From assembly GCF_016909015.1 (NCBI RefSeq), contig NZ_JAFBFA010000033.1, forward strand, positions 1 to 62,504: a DNA stretch of 62,504 nt, given 5' to 3'. The DNA comes from Gracilibacillus alcaliphilus (lineage in GTDB: Bacteria; Bacillota; Bacilli; Bacillales; Amphibacillaceae). The notes beneath the pieces were generated by a model. It was given only the letters and a program-made list of their open reading frames with translations. It ran no database searches and was not told the DNA's origin. Position 1 is the first letter of the stretch, and each line of letters opens with the position of its first letter. This document shows positions 37,090-46,549 of this stretch, in pieces. The position numbers and the translations under genes are program-made.

Positions 37090-37737
37090 CTCCTATCACC
37101 TTCTCGTGGACTTAAACGTCTCGTATGAGTGTTTCCAGAGATCATTCCAATGTTTAATGTTTTCATTGCTCTTTCATCCCCTTCATTATTTTTCGTTTTA
37201 AATGAAATCGAGTTGCAGACGTTCGTTTCAACAAATAATTTTGATGACTCAGACAGTGATTCTTCTTTTACTATACTGGCTGTGGAAGGCAGATGCTTCA
37301 TACTGCTGTCTAAAATCCCCATACAAAAAAGGGCTTATCATAGATAAGACCCTTTTTACGACTATTGTCGTACGTTATGTTTCGAATCAGACGAGCAGCT
37401 CTTTTTCTATCTGATTGTTTATACATCGTTTCCTTCCGCCTTTTTATTACTGATCTTCGTATTTAACACCTTATTCTATGCTATTGCTTTACTTAACACA
37501 TTGAAGCCTTTTAAAATGTCCCTTGGGCAGTTTCTTTTCCCATTATATAATCAACAAATCTAGAAGCATTTCTTCATCATTTGATTGAATTAAAATCAGG
37601 GCAGTTTAAATATTGAAATCGCTGATCTCTGCGCAAACTCTATTAGAAAGGCTAGAATAAGTATAACACCTTGGTCACAGAACCGGAATACAGCAATTAA
37701 GATTCAAGTTTGAGTTTAGAGCAAATGACAGTAGCAG
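37090..37737. other. Gap with decayed sequence
   Basis: A hairpin (about AAAAAGGGCTTATC at 37325 and GATAAGACCCTTTTT to 37357) may be a terminator. A minus-strand frame MYKQSDRKRAARLIRNITYD overlaps it. Other frames are short and unassigned. Confidence 0.35.
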
Positions 37738-37809
37738 GCCATATGCATGCTAAACGAGGGACCTCCATGACATCTGTACATCCGATAATCACTGTAATTT
37801 TTTTACCTT
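37738..37809 (-). pseudogene. Alpha/beta hydrolase fragment
   Basis: KKITVIIGCTDVMEVPRL matches IKAIAVIGCTDITEVPSF of the hydrolase at 22400-23257. It follows an ABC ATPase fragment directly, in the same frame after a stop. Confidence 0.6.
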
Positions 37810-37881
37810 TTACAGGTTTATACCATTAACTACCCGCTGTTTTCCAAAGCATTTTCCAAGGTCTTTAACTTCAATGGCCAT
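37810..37881 (-). pseudogene. ABC transporter ATPase, N-terminal fragment
   Basis: 23 codons MAIEVKDLGKCFGKQRVVNG then INL-stop: the first strands of an ABC ATPase, cut before the Walker A motif. Confidence 0.6.
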
Positions 37882-37905
37882 CTCCTTCATTTGTTTTCAC
37901 CTTTT

Positions 37906-38128
37906 TCAGGCAGAAAATAAATAGCTACTTTCGTCTACCCATTGTGCGAATTTTCTTCCTTCTTTTCTAAGGATATTTCCAACTATTGGAAACACTTTTA
38001 ATCCAGTCTCATAGAATTGAGCATTTTCAAAACGTCTTGTTAAGGCTTTGACTCTATATTCATTCTCTGCTAATAGCTTACCTATGTGATTCAATAGTTC
38101 CTTTCGCACCTGTGACTAAAATTGTCAT
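37906..38128 (-). pseudogene. NmrA-like NAD(P)-binding protein, frameshifted and deleted
   Basis: Starts MTILVTGAKGTIESHR-stop at 38128 overlapping the end of the WYL regulator as ATGA; the other frame continues NHIGKLLAENEYRVKALTRR. The C-terminal part (RKFAQWVDESSYLF) follows after a large internal deletion. Confidence 0.7.
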
Positions 38129-39015
38129 AACAGATTCTCTCCTCTGAAATAAACATGATTAATTTTTTTCAATTCTTTCAAAAAAGCATTTCTTATCTCA
38201 ATAGGGGCAATAATTTTTACTTTAGAACCATAACTAAGTGCCAGTGATACTGCATAGTCGCGGTCATATATAGTTGTGTGGACGTCAATATGGTCACTGT
38301 GTATCCTTACATCCTCAAATTGTTCGATAACTCTCTGTTTAATATCTTTAGAGAAACGTAAATGCAGATATATAGTTGTTTGCTGTGATGGTTCAGAATA
38401 AACTCTTTCTCTGACTTCAAAATACTTATCTAACATAGCAATTTCATTTATTCTTGATAAAAGAAACATTCTTTCCGCTTGTTTGTTTAAACAATACCCC
38501 TCCACATACCATTTAGTTCCTTTGAGAAGTAGGTTTCGAGGCTCAATTTCCCTGCATGAAATGTTTCCTTCAGCATCTGTGTAATTCATAGAAATCACTT
38601 TATTTTGGTTGATTGCATCCAGCCAAAGCTTTATAATGGAACGTTCATTTTCAGAGTTGCTCATCGAAATCAAAATTTGATTATCCTTCTTTTTAACCAT
38701 AGGTTGAATGACAGCAAGCTTTTCAGAGATGCTTTTAAAATGTGAGGTTCCAAATTCTTCTAATAATTGATAAACAACAGATAAGTCATCTAAAGTGAAG
38801 GCTTGTTTGTTTAATGTAAAATTATCCATTATCTGAAACCCGCCTTCTATCCCAACATGGGAACTAATTGGGACGCCAGCTTGGGAAATTAAGTCAATAT
38901 CCCGATAAATGGTTCGAATCGATACTTCAAATTTTTCTGAAAGCTCCGTTGCAGTGATAAGCTTCTCTGTAGACAATAATTGAATAACAATCCCTAATAA
39001 TCGCCCTAACCTCAT
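38125..39015 (-). CDS. YafY-type WYL-domain regulator
   Basis: 296 residues. N-terminal DeoR-like winged helix (LITATELSEKFEVSIRTIYRDIDLISQAG) and a WYL domain (about 130-215; GTKWYVEGYCL, MFLLSRINEI) with a WCX C-terminal extension. Divergent from an epoxide-hydrolase-like gene across a TGACA/TGTCA dyad. The following gene, an NmrA-like protein, is broken. Confidence 0.87.
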   Translation of the reverse strand: MRLGRLLGIVIQLLSTEKLITATELSEKFEVSIRTIYRDIDLISQAGVPISSHVGIEGGFQIMDNFTLNKQAFTLDDLSVVYQLLEEFGTSHFKSISEKLAVIQPMVKKKDNQILISMSNSENERSIIKLWLDAINQNKVISMNYTDAEGNISCREIEPRNLLLKGTKWYVEGYCLNKQAERMFLLSRINEIAMLDKYFEVRERVYSEPSQQTTIYLHLRFSKDIKQRVIEQFEDVRIHSDHIDVHTTIYDRDYAVSLALSYGSKVKIIAPIEIRNAFLKELKKINHVYFRGENLL

Positions 39016-39044
39016 TCCATTACCCCCAGTATATAAAGTATCAT

Positions 39045-39076
39045 AATAACCCTGACTACATATTGTCAGGGTTATT
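39045..39076. repeat. Perfect inverted repeat in the WYL/epoxide hydrolase intergenic region
   Basis: AATAACCCTGAC (39045-39056) and GTCAGGGTTATT (39065-39076). Could be an operator or an attenuating hairpin. Confidence 0.5.
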
Positions 39077-39099
39077 TCAATATATATTTTTATAAATTA

Positions 39100-39115
39100 T
39101 GACATACTCCTGTCA
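39100..39115. promoter_or_regulatory. Candidate WYL-regulator operator
   Basis: TGACATACTCCTGTCA: TGACA/TGTCA arms 6 nt apart, upstream of the epoxide-hydrolase-like gene. Confidence 0.5.
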
Positions 39116-39178
39116 GTATTGCACAGCTATAATAAGCCTTAGAACGACCATAATATGAATCGAAGGAGAATGACTTTA

Positions 39179-40372
39179 ATGACTCAATCAAAACAGCAAC
39201 AGAAAAATAATGAAGCTAGACCAAACGAAATCAGCCCGTTCCGTATCGCAATTCCCCAAGAAGACCTGGAAGACTTGCGAGAACGACTTCTCCGTACACG
39301 TTGGCCTGCTCAATTGCCCGGAGGTGGGTGGAATCGCGGAATACCGGTGACTTATCTTAAAAATCTTACGGACTACTGGCTGACCGACTATAGCTGGCGT
39401 GAAAATGAGGCCAGGCTCAATGCATTTCCACAATTCATGACGGAGATCGATGGTCAGAAAATCCACTTCCTGCATGTAAGGTCACCCGAACCTAACGCTC
39501 TTCCTTTGATTATCACACACAGTTGGCCGAACTCAGTAGCCGAATTCATGAAAATAATAGGGCCACTGTCTAATCCAAGGGCCCACGGCCGAGACCCACA
39601 TATAGCTTTTCATGTGGTTGCACCTTCTATCCCTGGATTCGCTTTTTCGCAATTTTCCGAGCCAGTGGACGAAACTTCGTGGAATATCACGCGAGTCGCT
39701 CAAACATGGGTAGAACTGATGCGGAGATTAGGATATGATCGCTATGGCGCTCACGGTAATGATGCAGGTGCATTGGTCTCCCCGGAACTCGCAGTCATTG
39801 ATTCTGAACACATGGTCGGTGTTCACATTACCGGTGGGTTAGGTATACCAACAGGTAATCCCAACGAATTAGCAGGTCTGAGAGATGAGGAAAGCTTAGA
39901 AATAGAACAAATGGCCGAACTGTTCACCGAAGGAAGTGGCTATGCCCCGTATCTTACTCATCGGCCACAGACGATCAGTTACGGGATGAGTGATTCTCCA
40001 GTCGCACAACTTGCATATCTTGTAGAGAGGTTCAAAGAGTTCGATGGTTGGCCAAGTACCGAATTTGAAATGCCTCAAGAACACCTTGATCTGGATCAAT
40101 TGCTCACTAATGCGACATTATACTGGCTGACAAAGACAGCAGGGTCCTCGTCCTGGACTTACTATGAAGGGGCTGCTGGTATGCCAATTGATCAAACCAA
40201 AGTACCGACTGGCGTTTCCCACGGAGGAGGCCCTGTATTCCGTCGTCTGGCCGAACGGAAGAACAATATCGTGCACTGGTCAAATCATACAAGTGTTAGT
40301 CATATGGTTGCTATGGCAGTACCGGATTTACTCGTCGACGACATCAGGGAGTTTTTTAGCAAGCTTTGCTAG
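39179..40372 (+). CDS. Epoxide-hydrolase-family protein
   Basis: 397 residues from the ATG at 39179, ten bases after aaggag. The N-terminal EHN domain (FRIAIPQEDLEDLRERLLRTRWP) precedes an alpha/beta-hydrolase core with oxyanion motif THSWPNS, nucleophile Asp195 in AHGNDAGA, and SHMVAMAVPD for the catalytic His. Matches microsomal-type epoxide hydrolases that open epoxides to diols. Its use of GC-ending codons looks higher than in neighbouring genes, suggesting transfer. A divergent WYL regulator probably controls it. Confidence 0.87.
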   Translation: MTQSKQQQKNNEARPNEISPFRIAIPQEDLEDLRERLLRTRWPAQLPGGGWNRGIPVTYLKNLTDYWLTDYSWRENEARLNAFPQFMTEIDGQKIHFLHVRSPEPNALPLIITHSWPNSVAEFMKIIGPLSNPRAHGRDPHIAFHVVAPSIPGFAFSQFSEPVDETSWNITRVAQTWVELMRRLGYDRYGAHGNDAGALVSPELAVIDSEHMVGVHITGGLGIPTGNPNELAGLRDEESLEIEQMAELFTEGSGYAPYLTHRPQTISYGMSDSPVAQLAYLVERFKEFDGWPSTEFEMPQEHLDLDQLLTNATLYWLTKTAGSSSWTYYEGAAGMPIDQTKVPTGVSHGGGPVFRRLAERKNNIVHWSNHTSVSHMVAMAVPDLLVDDIREFFSKLC

Positions 40373-40496
40373 TTTGAAGATTTTAAGATATGAAAGATCG
40401 GATCATAAGTATAGGGATAAGTAGTGGTCACATTTAAGGCATTGTAATTCAAATAGTCGAATGACACAACATCGTAAGTTAAGCTAACGCCTACTT

Positions 40497-40532
40497 AACG
40501 AGGCTATCTTTATTTTGATCAGTAGCCTCGTT
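40497..40532 (+). terminator. Terminator of the epoxide-hydrolase-like gene
   Basis: Perfect arms AACGAGGCTA (40497-40506) and TAGCCTCGTT (40523-40532). Confidence 0.7.
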
Positions 40533-40614
40533 ACTCTTTCAAATTTAATTTAAAATCACACTTCCTTCTTTAATATATTTTTACTGCATGATTCATTCCT
40601 TCATTTTATTCATA

Positions 40615-40740
40615 GTATTTTTTAACCGCCCTTTAACCATCCTTCTTTTATAGCCAACTCAATCTCTTCACTGTGGCGCATACGAGTAAGATTTTGCTCT
40701 AATTGCGTAACAGCAGCCATTACTACTATAATTAACAATT
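40615..40740 (-). pseudogene. Serine recombinase (resolvase/invertase) fragment
   Basis: Minus-strand MAAVTQLEQNLTRMRHSEEI resembles the conserved AQLERDLIRERT helix of Tn3-type resolvases. No catalytic N-terminus remains. Confidence 0.6.
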
Positions 40741-40773
40741 GGCTGTACGGATTATCTTTTGATTAAATCTAAA

Positions 40774-40860
40774 GTGATTGACTAATTCAGTTGAATTAAA
40801 GTATTTTATCGATATGCCAATCTTTTTTAAGTATGGTCGTACTTCTATCACCCATAAAAA
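40774..40860 (-). repeat. Degenerate copy of the 60.25-60.35 kb tetR-operator segment
   Basis: Matches 60254-60350 with scattered changes: an ATTGACTAATTCAGT operator half (from 40777) and a relic of the TetR C-terminus (VIEVR, equivalent to MIEVR-stop). Confidence 0.65.
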
Positions 40861-40903
40861 TCGGGCCCGTTAATTGAACTGTAGCTATGTTCCATCGTCT
40901 ATC

Positions 40904-41500
40904 TTATACACTAAATGGTCTGCAAAATTCATGAATAATTTGTGCTTTTATCTCTTCAATGGGAAACTTCTGCGGATAGGTAGATATCATCAGCATGCTG
41001 CCTTGAAGCACGGACGAAAAATATAGCGACCGCTCCCTCGGCTCATTTACTCCCATTCTTTCAAATATTTCACATTGCAATTCAAATTGCCTGGCATTTT
41101 CTTCAATAATGAGATAACTGTATTTTATCAATTCTTCATCAGCTTCCGGCTGAGTTTGCAAGTGAAGATAGAACCGATGAACTTGCGGATTTTGATAAAT
41201 ATTATCAATGGCGCCATTGACTATATATTCAAGCTGTTCACTAGCAGTCTCTAAAGTGGTTGCTTCTTCCATGACTTCCACCACTTCTCTGATTCTTGTC
41301 TCTACCATTTCAGCAAGCAGCTCTTCTTTTCCTTTGTAATAGTTATAGAGCAAACCTTTCGAAATCCCCCCTTGTTTAGCTATATCGCTTATAGAAGTAG
41401 CGTAATATCCCTGTTTCATAAATAACTCCATAGCTGTAGCTCTAATTTTTTCTTTGGATGCTTGGCGAATACGATTATTCTCTTCTGGTGTACGTGGCAT
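40904..41500 (-). CDS. TetR-family regulator
   Basis: 198 residues. Helix-turn-helix YATSISDIAKQGGISKGLLYNYYKGKEELL (about 33-62). Its ribosome binding site (ggaggaa) lies in the last codons of the upstream hydrolase gene, seven bases from its stop, so the two form a coupled operon. A TGACCATTTAGTCA dyad upstream of the hydrolase is the likely operator, giving autoregulation. Confidence 0.88.
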   Translation of the reverse strand: MPRTPEENNRIRQASKEKIRATAMELFMKQGYYATSISDIAKQGGISKGLLYNYYKGKEELLAEMVETRIREVVEVMEEATTLETASEQLEYIVNGAIDNIYQNPQVHRFYLHLQTQPEADEELIKYSYLIIEENARQFELQCEIFERMGVNEPRERSLYFSSVLQGSMLMISTYPQKFPIEEIKAQIIHEFCRPFSV

Positions 41501-41507
41501 GTTAACT

Positions 41508-42257
41508 TCATTCCTCCATAAAAGCAGTGATTTCCTGATTCAACGCTTCATAATGTGTCAGGGGCAGCATATGATCAGCACCTGGTATTTCAATGAAATG
41601 GACATTTGGAATTCTTCTAAAGTGTTCAAGAACAAGGAAATTTTCAGCTAAGTCTTTTTCGCCAATAATAAATAATGTTTTGGCAGTCAGCTCTTCTAAT
41701 CGATCGATGGCTGGCGGATTGGGCCATATCATTTCAAAAGCAGGTCCATCCAACACTCGTTGGAACTGATCTTGAAGCATTTGCGTGGCAAGATTTCTTT
41801 GCGGACTATGGATAACGACTTGATACATTGGAGAATGCAGCATCAAATCTACCATCTTCTCCACATCCGGGGCAGCCCCCATCACCTTTTGCATTATTTG
41901 CTCATATTCCGTGTAACCTTGAAATCCTGATAAAGCAGGAGCAATTAAAACAAGGTTTGTGACTTTTTCCGGATAGGCTAAAGCGAATTCAGTTGCAATT
42001 TGCCCACCAATGGAATGACCGATGATGGCTGGCTTACCAAGCCCAAGCTCATCTATAAGAAACCGTATATCTTCCACATAGTTAACTTGGCCTTTCGGAG
42101 TTGGTGATTGACCGACACCTCGGCCATCAACAGAAATTACTTGATAATGCTTAGCCAGTATAGGTGCCAGTAAATTCCATTCCCGCAAATCAGTACCTCC
42201 GCCATGGATCAGAACAACTGGTTGTCCATTACCTTTAATCTCATAGTACAAATCCAT
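41508..42257 (-). CDS. Alpha/beta hydrolase
   Basis: 249 residues, ggaggga site. Oxyanion HGGGTDLREW, nucleophile Ser82 in GHSIGG, Asp in GEKD and His in GADHMLPL. Closest in layout to 3-oxoadipate enol-lactonase/haloperoxidase-like hydrolases. Co-transcribed with the downstream TetR gene. Substrate unknown. Confidence 0.87.
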   Translation of the reverse strand: MDLYYEIKGNGQPVVLIHGGGTDLREWNLLAPILAKHYQVISVDGRGVGQSPTPKGQVNYVEDIRFLIDELGLGKPAIIGHSIGGQIATEFALAYPEKVTNLVLIAPALSGFQGYTEYEQIMQKVMGAAPDVEKMVDLMLHSPMYQVVIHSPQRNLATQMLQDQFQRVLDGPAFEMIWPNPPAIDRLEELTAKTLFIIGEKDLAENFLVLEHFRRIPNVHFIEIPGADHMLPLTHYEALNQEITAFMEE

Positions 42258-42304
42258 TAAAATCCCTCCATCAAATTCAAGTTTATCTACATTTTATCTT
42301 TGAA

Positions 42305-42318
42305 TGACCATTTAGTCA
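42305..42318. promoter_or_regulatory. TetR operator
   Basis: TGACCATTTAGTCA, a dyad typical of TetR sites, about 50 nt upstream of the hydrolase start. Confidence 0.6.
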
Positions 42319-42354
42319 ATAAAAAATCTATTTACTTTTAAAATAATTAGTTAT

Positions 42355-42420
42355 CTATACTTGGGAATATATTTTTGTCCATTGTTCATGTTCTTTTATT
42401 CTGAAGCAATGAAAACTCTG
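42355..42420 (-). pseudogene. mph 3'-end remnant
   Basis: Aligns with the last 65 bases of the intact macrolide phosphotransferase gene (57413 onward): GCTTC, AGAACATGAA and AGTATAGATAACTAATTA are shared, but the frame is broken. Confidence 0.6.
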
Positions 42421-42589
42421 CTTGTATTACTCTTTAAATGCACCTGCCTGAACTGGAATGGCCCATTAGCTTTTTAACAGAATATCAATCATTTTAAACA
42501 TGAGCATAATACCTTTTTTGTGGTATCGAAAATGATTTAAGCTGCCAATGAAATAAGCGTCCAGTTCGAATTGGTAAAACATAAAAGGG

Positions 42590-43270
42590 CCCGTTGAACC
42601 TGCATTCCCCCATATGCTATATCTCTTTGGCATGATTAGGAGCGTGTTTAAAATTCAAGAGTTCATAACCGTAATCCATACCTATAGAATATTTAGCCCA
42701 ATCCTTCAGTTTTTTCCATGGTCTCTTTACGAAGGAGTTTATAGCTTACCAAGGCTTCATAAATTTCAATAAATCCTCAGTTGTAGCAGCTACTCTTCCA
42801 CTAGCCTCCTCCATCCCAAGACGAATGTTTGCTACTACATTTTTATTGTGTAAAAAGCAGTCTGCAACAGGGTATTGTCTTTTTATCGCTGGTTCAGAGA
42901 GTTGAAGCATATGTGATCCATCCCAAGAGGTCGAAAAAGATAGTCGTGAAGTATCTCGCGATAAGTTTTTGAAATGATTTTCTCAATGATTAAAATTAAC
43001 AGGCAGAGGTCAAGTGTTCTTTTGACCATTGAATGATATGCTGTGTCGTCCAAAGATGAGAGGATTCATCAAGGAGCAAATCGATCATTGAAGTGCCCTG
43101 TTTTGGTTGATCTAAGGCATCACCAAACAACCCAGACGTGTGATTCAGCAAATGTTTTATTTTAATCTCGTTTGTATAGTCTTTTCCGGAAAAACAGGGT
43201 ATCCATCTGAATATGGCTGTAGGGTCAATAGGGTATTTCCCTGCCCACCCCTGAGCAGCCTTACTTTATT
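42590..43270 (-). pseudogene. Beta-lactamase-like serine hydrolase, heavily decayed
   Basis: Pieces in several frames read IKHLLNHTSGLFGD, SKEHLTSAC, GRVAATTEDLLKFMKP and SIGMDYGYELLNF, in the correct order for class-C-like esterases (LLxHTSGL and the TTEDLxKF loop). Multiple frameshifts. Confidence 0.75.
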
Positions 43271-43979
43271 GCCAGTATCGATAAGTTATTTACTTTGTTA
43301 ATTGCTATTCCACCATTGCCGGAAGAGAGCCCAAAGTATGCAAAAGAAAATTCATATCAGCAGGAATGATTCTGGCACTCGTACCAGTCAGTCCATATAT
43401 AACTAGCAAAGCAGTAGCAATTCGGCTCAGTTTCCCATCAGACCAAAATTGATGTAAAACAAATTGCTCCAATAAATATAACGATCCCTGTAACAGTAAG
43501 CATCCAGTTCATCAGTAAGTGGTTGGGGAGCACAGTTCATAAGTAGCTAGTACATATGTATCTGTGCCACAAGTAGTTACAACAAGGTCACTTACAGGCT
43601 GTTCAAGAAAATTGTAGGAGACAGTATTCCTTTGAATAACGATGTATTCCATTATGAAATATACAGTTAATGATATCCAACTAATAAAACCAATCTTTAC
43701 AGCTATGCTATGACGATGTCGTAAAAATAAAGTCATACAGAATGCTATAATGGTTACTGCGATCATAGAGATATAAGGTATACAAACACTCCTCCATTCA
43801 TTGTTCCAAAGCAACCACCATTTCAACTGGTAACTGCCCTTTAAGGTCATCTTACCTAATACTCCTAAAAGGCGGGTATCGTAATCAATTAATACCCTCG
43901 CACCTCTAAAAGTGACCTCCTTTATCTTTGTTCTGTTTCTTATTTTATCAGCTTGTTTTGGAGCAATTCTTGTGTTCAT
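43270..43979 (-). pseudogene. DUF998-like membrane protein, frameshifted
   Basis: An open part (43512-43979) with helices and FIMEYIVIQRNTVSYNFLEQ, CGTDTYVLATYELCSP continues in other frames as LMNWMLTVTGIVIFIGAICF, SRIATALLVIYGLTGTSARI and ADMNFLLHTLGSLPAM, the usual DUF998 order. Confidence 0.65.
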
Positions 43980-44121
43980 TTTGTCTATAATTTTTCTTCC
44001 GTTTCTTTTAACCTGTCTACATTCTACCTATATCTCGATTTTTTCTCACTAAAAAAATTAACCTTTCCAATCTGTAATATTTAAATGTATTGCAACTAAT
44101 GTTAGTCTGTCTCCTCCTCAA

Positions 44122-45369
44122 TCATTTCAGTCTATTAGTTTGCCATTTTCCATAGGTCAGCGAACGCCACAACCATTCGCATGGACCAAAGCGAAAGTGA
44201 TGCAGCCAATATTTACTGATAACGATTTGAATTGCAAAAATCATACATGACAATAAAAAGCCTGCAAATGCACCCACTTCACCGTACAATCCCAATCCAT
44301 AATTATAGAACAAAAAGGTACCGACTACCGATTGCAATAAATAATGTGTCAGTGCCATGCGCCCTGTATCTTGAAGCGGAGATAATCGTTTGCGCCATAC
44401 GTCTTTTTGCAGAAGCAGAAATAAAGTGGTTATATAAAAGATACTCATAGCTGGTCCCGAAATAAGTGCACCTGCAAAATGGGCATAGTTGTAACCGCTC
44501 TTCGCAGCATCGACTTGAGCATGTAAAATGAGTTGACCGATTAAAAAAATACTTCCTATTAAACCGCTATAATACCAAACCCTGCGTAAAAGCCGATTGT
44601 TGGCCTTCAAACGGTGTAACCAGTTCTTTTGCCACACATAAGCACCGAACAAGAACATGGCAAATGTCATTGGGATTAATGTCACACTACTCTCCTGCAC
44701 CATCGACATATCCACTATACGCTGCTGAAGCATATCCAGATAACTTCCAGAACCGTAAGCACGATAAGAATCATCAATTAATTGATGGATTGCCTCAGAA
44801 GGTGGAGCTAGCGGCGGTCCGAACGTGACAACCTGAGGAATAAATGTGTTCATTGCAATCCATACAGATGGAATCACCAGCAGACTAACTGCCCAAATGA
44901 ACAGTGTTCTTGGCTTGCTATTTCTAAACAACAAGAGAAAAAAGCCTAATATGGCATAAACAAGTAATATATCACCGAACCAAATGAAATAGCTATGGAT
45001 AAGTCCAATGACCAGCAGTATGGAAAGCCTTCTTATATAAAGTATCACACCATTTTTGCCCTTTTGTCTGACACGTTCAAGAAAAATCATAAAACCAACC
45101 CCGAACAAAAACGAAAACATGGTGATAAATTTATAATCAACAAAGAGGTAAATCAGTTGTTGTACGACCTGATCCACTCCTCCCTCCATACCACCTCCTG
45201 CAAGCATGCTGGTATATAAAGACGGGGATGCAAATAACATCATATTAGCGACCAATATTCCGAACAATGCAAATCCACGCAGGATATCAATCTCTATCAT
45301 TCGTTCTTTATTTTCGATCGGCGCAGTGTTGATCTGGCTATTAATCGAATTTACAGTATCAGTATTCAT
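44122..45369 (-). CDS. DUF418-family membrane protein
   Basis: 415 residues from the ATG at 45369, nine bases after agagagg; an in-frame GTG overlapping that site is less likely. About ten membrane helices. Family marks: IEIDILRGFALFGILVANM near the N-terminus and the C-terminal DUF418 block (LQDTGRMALTHYLLQSVVGTFLF, LYGEVGAFAGF). Related to YeiB/YxaH. Function unknown. A broken duplicate lies at 57043-57400. Confidence 0.85.
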   Translation of the reverse strand: MNTDTVNSINSQINTAPIENKERMIEIDILRGFALFGILVANMMLFASPSLYTSMLAGGGMEGGVDQVVQQLIYLFVDYKFITMFSFLFGVGFMIFLERVRQKGKNGVILYIRRLSILLVIGLIHSYFIWFGDILLVYAILGFFLLLFRNSKPRTLFIWAVSLLVIPSVWIAMNTFIPQVVTFGPPLAPPSEAIHQLIDDSYRAYGSGSYLDMLQQRIVDMSMVQESSVTLIPMTFAMFLFGAYVWQKNWLHRLKANNRLLRRVWYYSGLIGSIFLIGQLILHAQVDAAKSGYNYAHFAGALISGPAMSIFYITTLFLLLQKDVWRKRLSPLQDTGRMALTHYLLQSVVGTFLFYNYGLGLYGEVGAFAGFLLSCMIFAIQIVISKYWLHHFRFGPCEWLWRSLTYGKWQTNRLK

Positions 45370-45449
45370 TTTCTTCACCTCTCTTTATAGAAAGCGTTTT
45401 ATAATTTCGCCAAAATGTCATACAGTACTTTGACTCTCTAGATAATCAG

Positions 45450-45584
45450 TTATCCAGACTTTGGGATACAGAAGATACACCCGAAAATACAAAAAAATAA
45501 CAAAACTATCCATATGAGATGTTGTTTGTCCGGGATATATCGAAATAAACGTTTGTACGTTTCCACATGTTTTAATCCCCTCAT
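45450..45584 (-). pseudogene. ABC exporter N-terminus fused to an mph tail
   Basis: A 44-codon frame starting at 45584, 15 bases after the tetR stop, reads KHVETYKRLFRYIPDKQHLI and one hydrophobic helix, the start of a type-IV ABC exporter. From about 45466 it becomes the 3' end of an mph gene (VSQSLDN-stop in another frame). Confidence 0.6.
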
Positions 45585-45598
45585 TTTTTAGATCATCT

Positions 45599-46189
45599 TT
45601 ATTTCTCATTTAGTATTGCTTTCCACCCAGCCATTCGAAAACATTTCACCGTATCCATATACTCTATGGCTTCTTCTTTAGATAAATCGTGGTCAACGAT
45701 TTCGTATAAATCTTGAAAGCCCGCTACACAAATAACATGTAAAAAGTGATCATTTACTTTAATCCCCTCTCTATCTAAAACTTTTCTTTGAAACTCTTCC
45801 TCTATTTCGGCTAATTCGCTCAGATAATTCTCATACTTCGAACCTGTTGAACAGCAGAAAATTAATTTAAAATCGTCAAAATGGTTATAAATATAGTCGA
45901 TTATCTTATCTGTGCTATGAAGGGATGTTTTTTCTATCGTTTCATTATCTTCTCCATCTACTTGCTGGTATGTCTGTCGAATGTAGTTTAAAAGTTCAGA
46001 TGCTGACAATTCAACTAATGCTTCAAATAAGACTTCTTTGTTTTTGAAATGATTATACATTGCACCTGTCGTCACATGAGCTTTTTTAGCAATATCACGA
46101 AGACTGGCAGATTGGAAACCTTGACTCAAAAAAGCATGGTGTGCTTCTGATAAAATTCTTTTCCTAGTTAATTTTGAATTATAACTCAT
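45599..46189 (-). CDS. TetR-family regulator
   Basis: 196 residues from the ATG at 46189 (ttggaggt site). Helix-turn-helix SASLRDIAKKAHVTTGAMYNHFKNKEVLF. It is followed by a truncated ABC exporter gene, the probable former target. A 17-nt perfect inverted repeat lies just upstream, a strong autoregulatory operator. Confidence 0.88.
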   Translation of the reverse strand: MSYNSKLTRKRILSEAHHAFLSQGFQSASLRDIAKKAHVTTGAMYNHFKNKEVLFEALVELSASELLNYIRQTYQQVDGEDNETIEKTSLHSTDKIIDYIYNHFDDFKLIFCCSTGSKYENYLSELAEIEEEFQRKVLDREGIKVNDHFLHVICVAGFQDLYEIVDHDLSKEEAIEYMDTVKCFRMAGWKAILNEK

Positions 46190-46200
46190 AGATACCTCCA

Positions 46201-46241
46201 AATTGATAACATTGTTATGTTAAGTAACAATGTTATCAATT
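46201..46241. promoter_or_regulatory. Perfect 17-nt inverted repeat, TetR operator
   Basis: AATTGATAACATTGTTA (46201-46217) and TAACAATGTTATCAATT (46225-46241), 7 nt apart, ending 12 nt upstream of the ATG. Confidence 0.8.
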
Positions 46242-46549
46242 TTACGCTGATTAGTCAAAGATTTTATAATAGGAAAATAAATTTTTTCATATCAACTTTC
46301 TCGAACTACGGTTTGTTCTCCACGGCTTCTAATTCACCTAGATCTATAAATAGGTAATTTATCATTCACACTCGTATCATGTATTTTTTAGTTTACTCTT
46401 AACAATCAGCCAATCTGGCAGCCATTCTCGTCCTAGTTTAAAAACAGGTATGGATATGGAATTTCTGTCCAGAAGAAAGCAGCGGCTAATTATAACCGCT
46501 GTATGTTTTTTCAATAAATCGACCGTTTGGGGTAAAACAACGAATAGTA
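46242..46549. other. Noncoding gap
   Basis: Only a short hairpin (CAGCGG at 46480, CCGCTG to 46501, then T-rich on the plus strand) is visible; it may terminate the DUF418 gene or be a relic. Confidence 0.4.

Noticed and set aside
37086..37347. Overlapping short frames on both strands upstream of the QacA-like gene
   Set aside because: Low-complexity composition, no ribosome binding sites and no family likeness.
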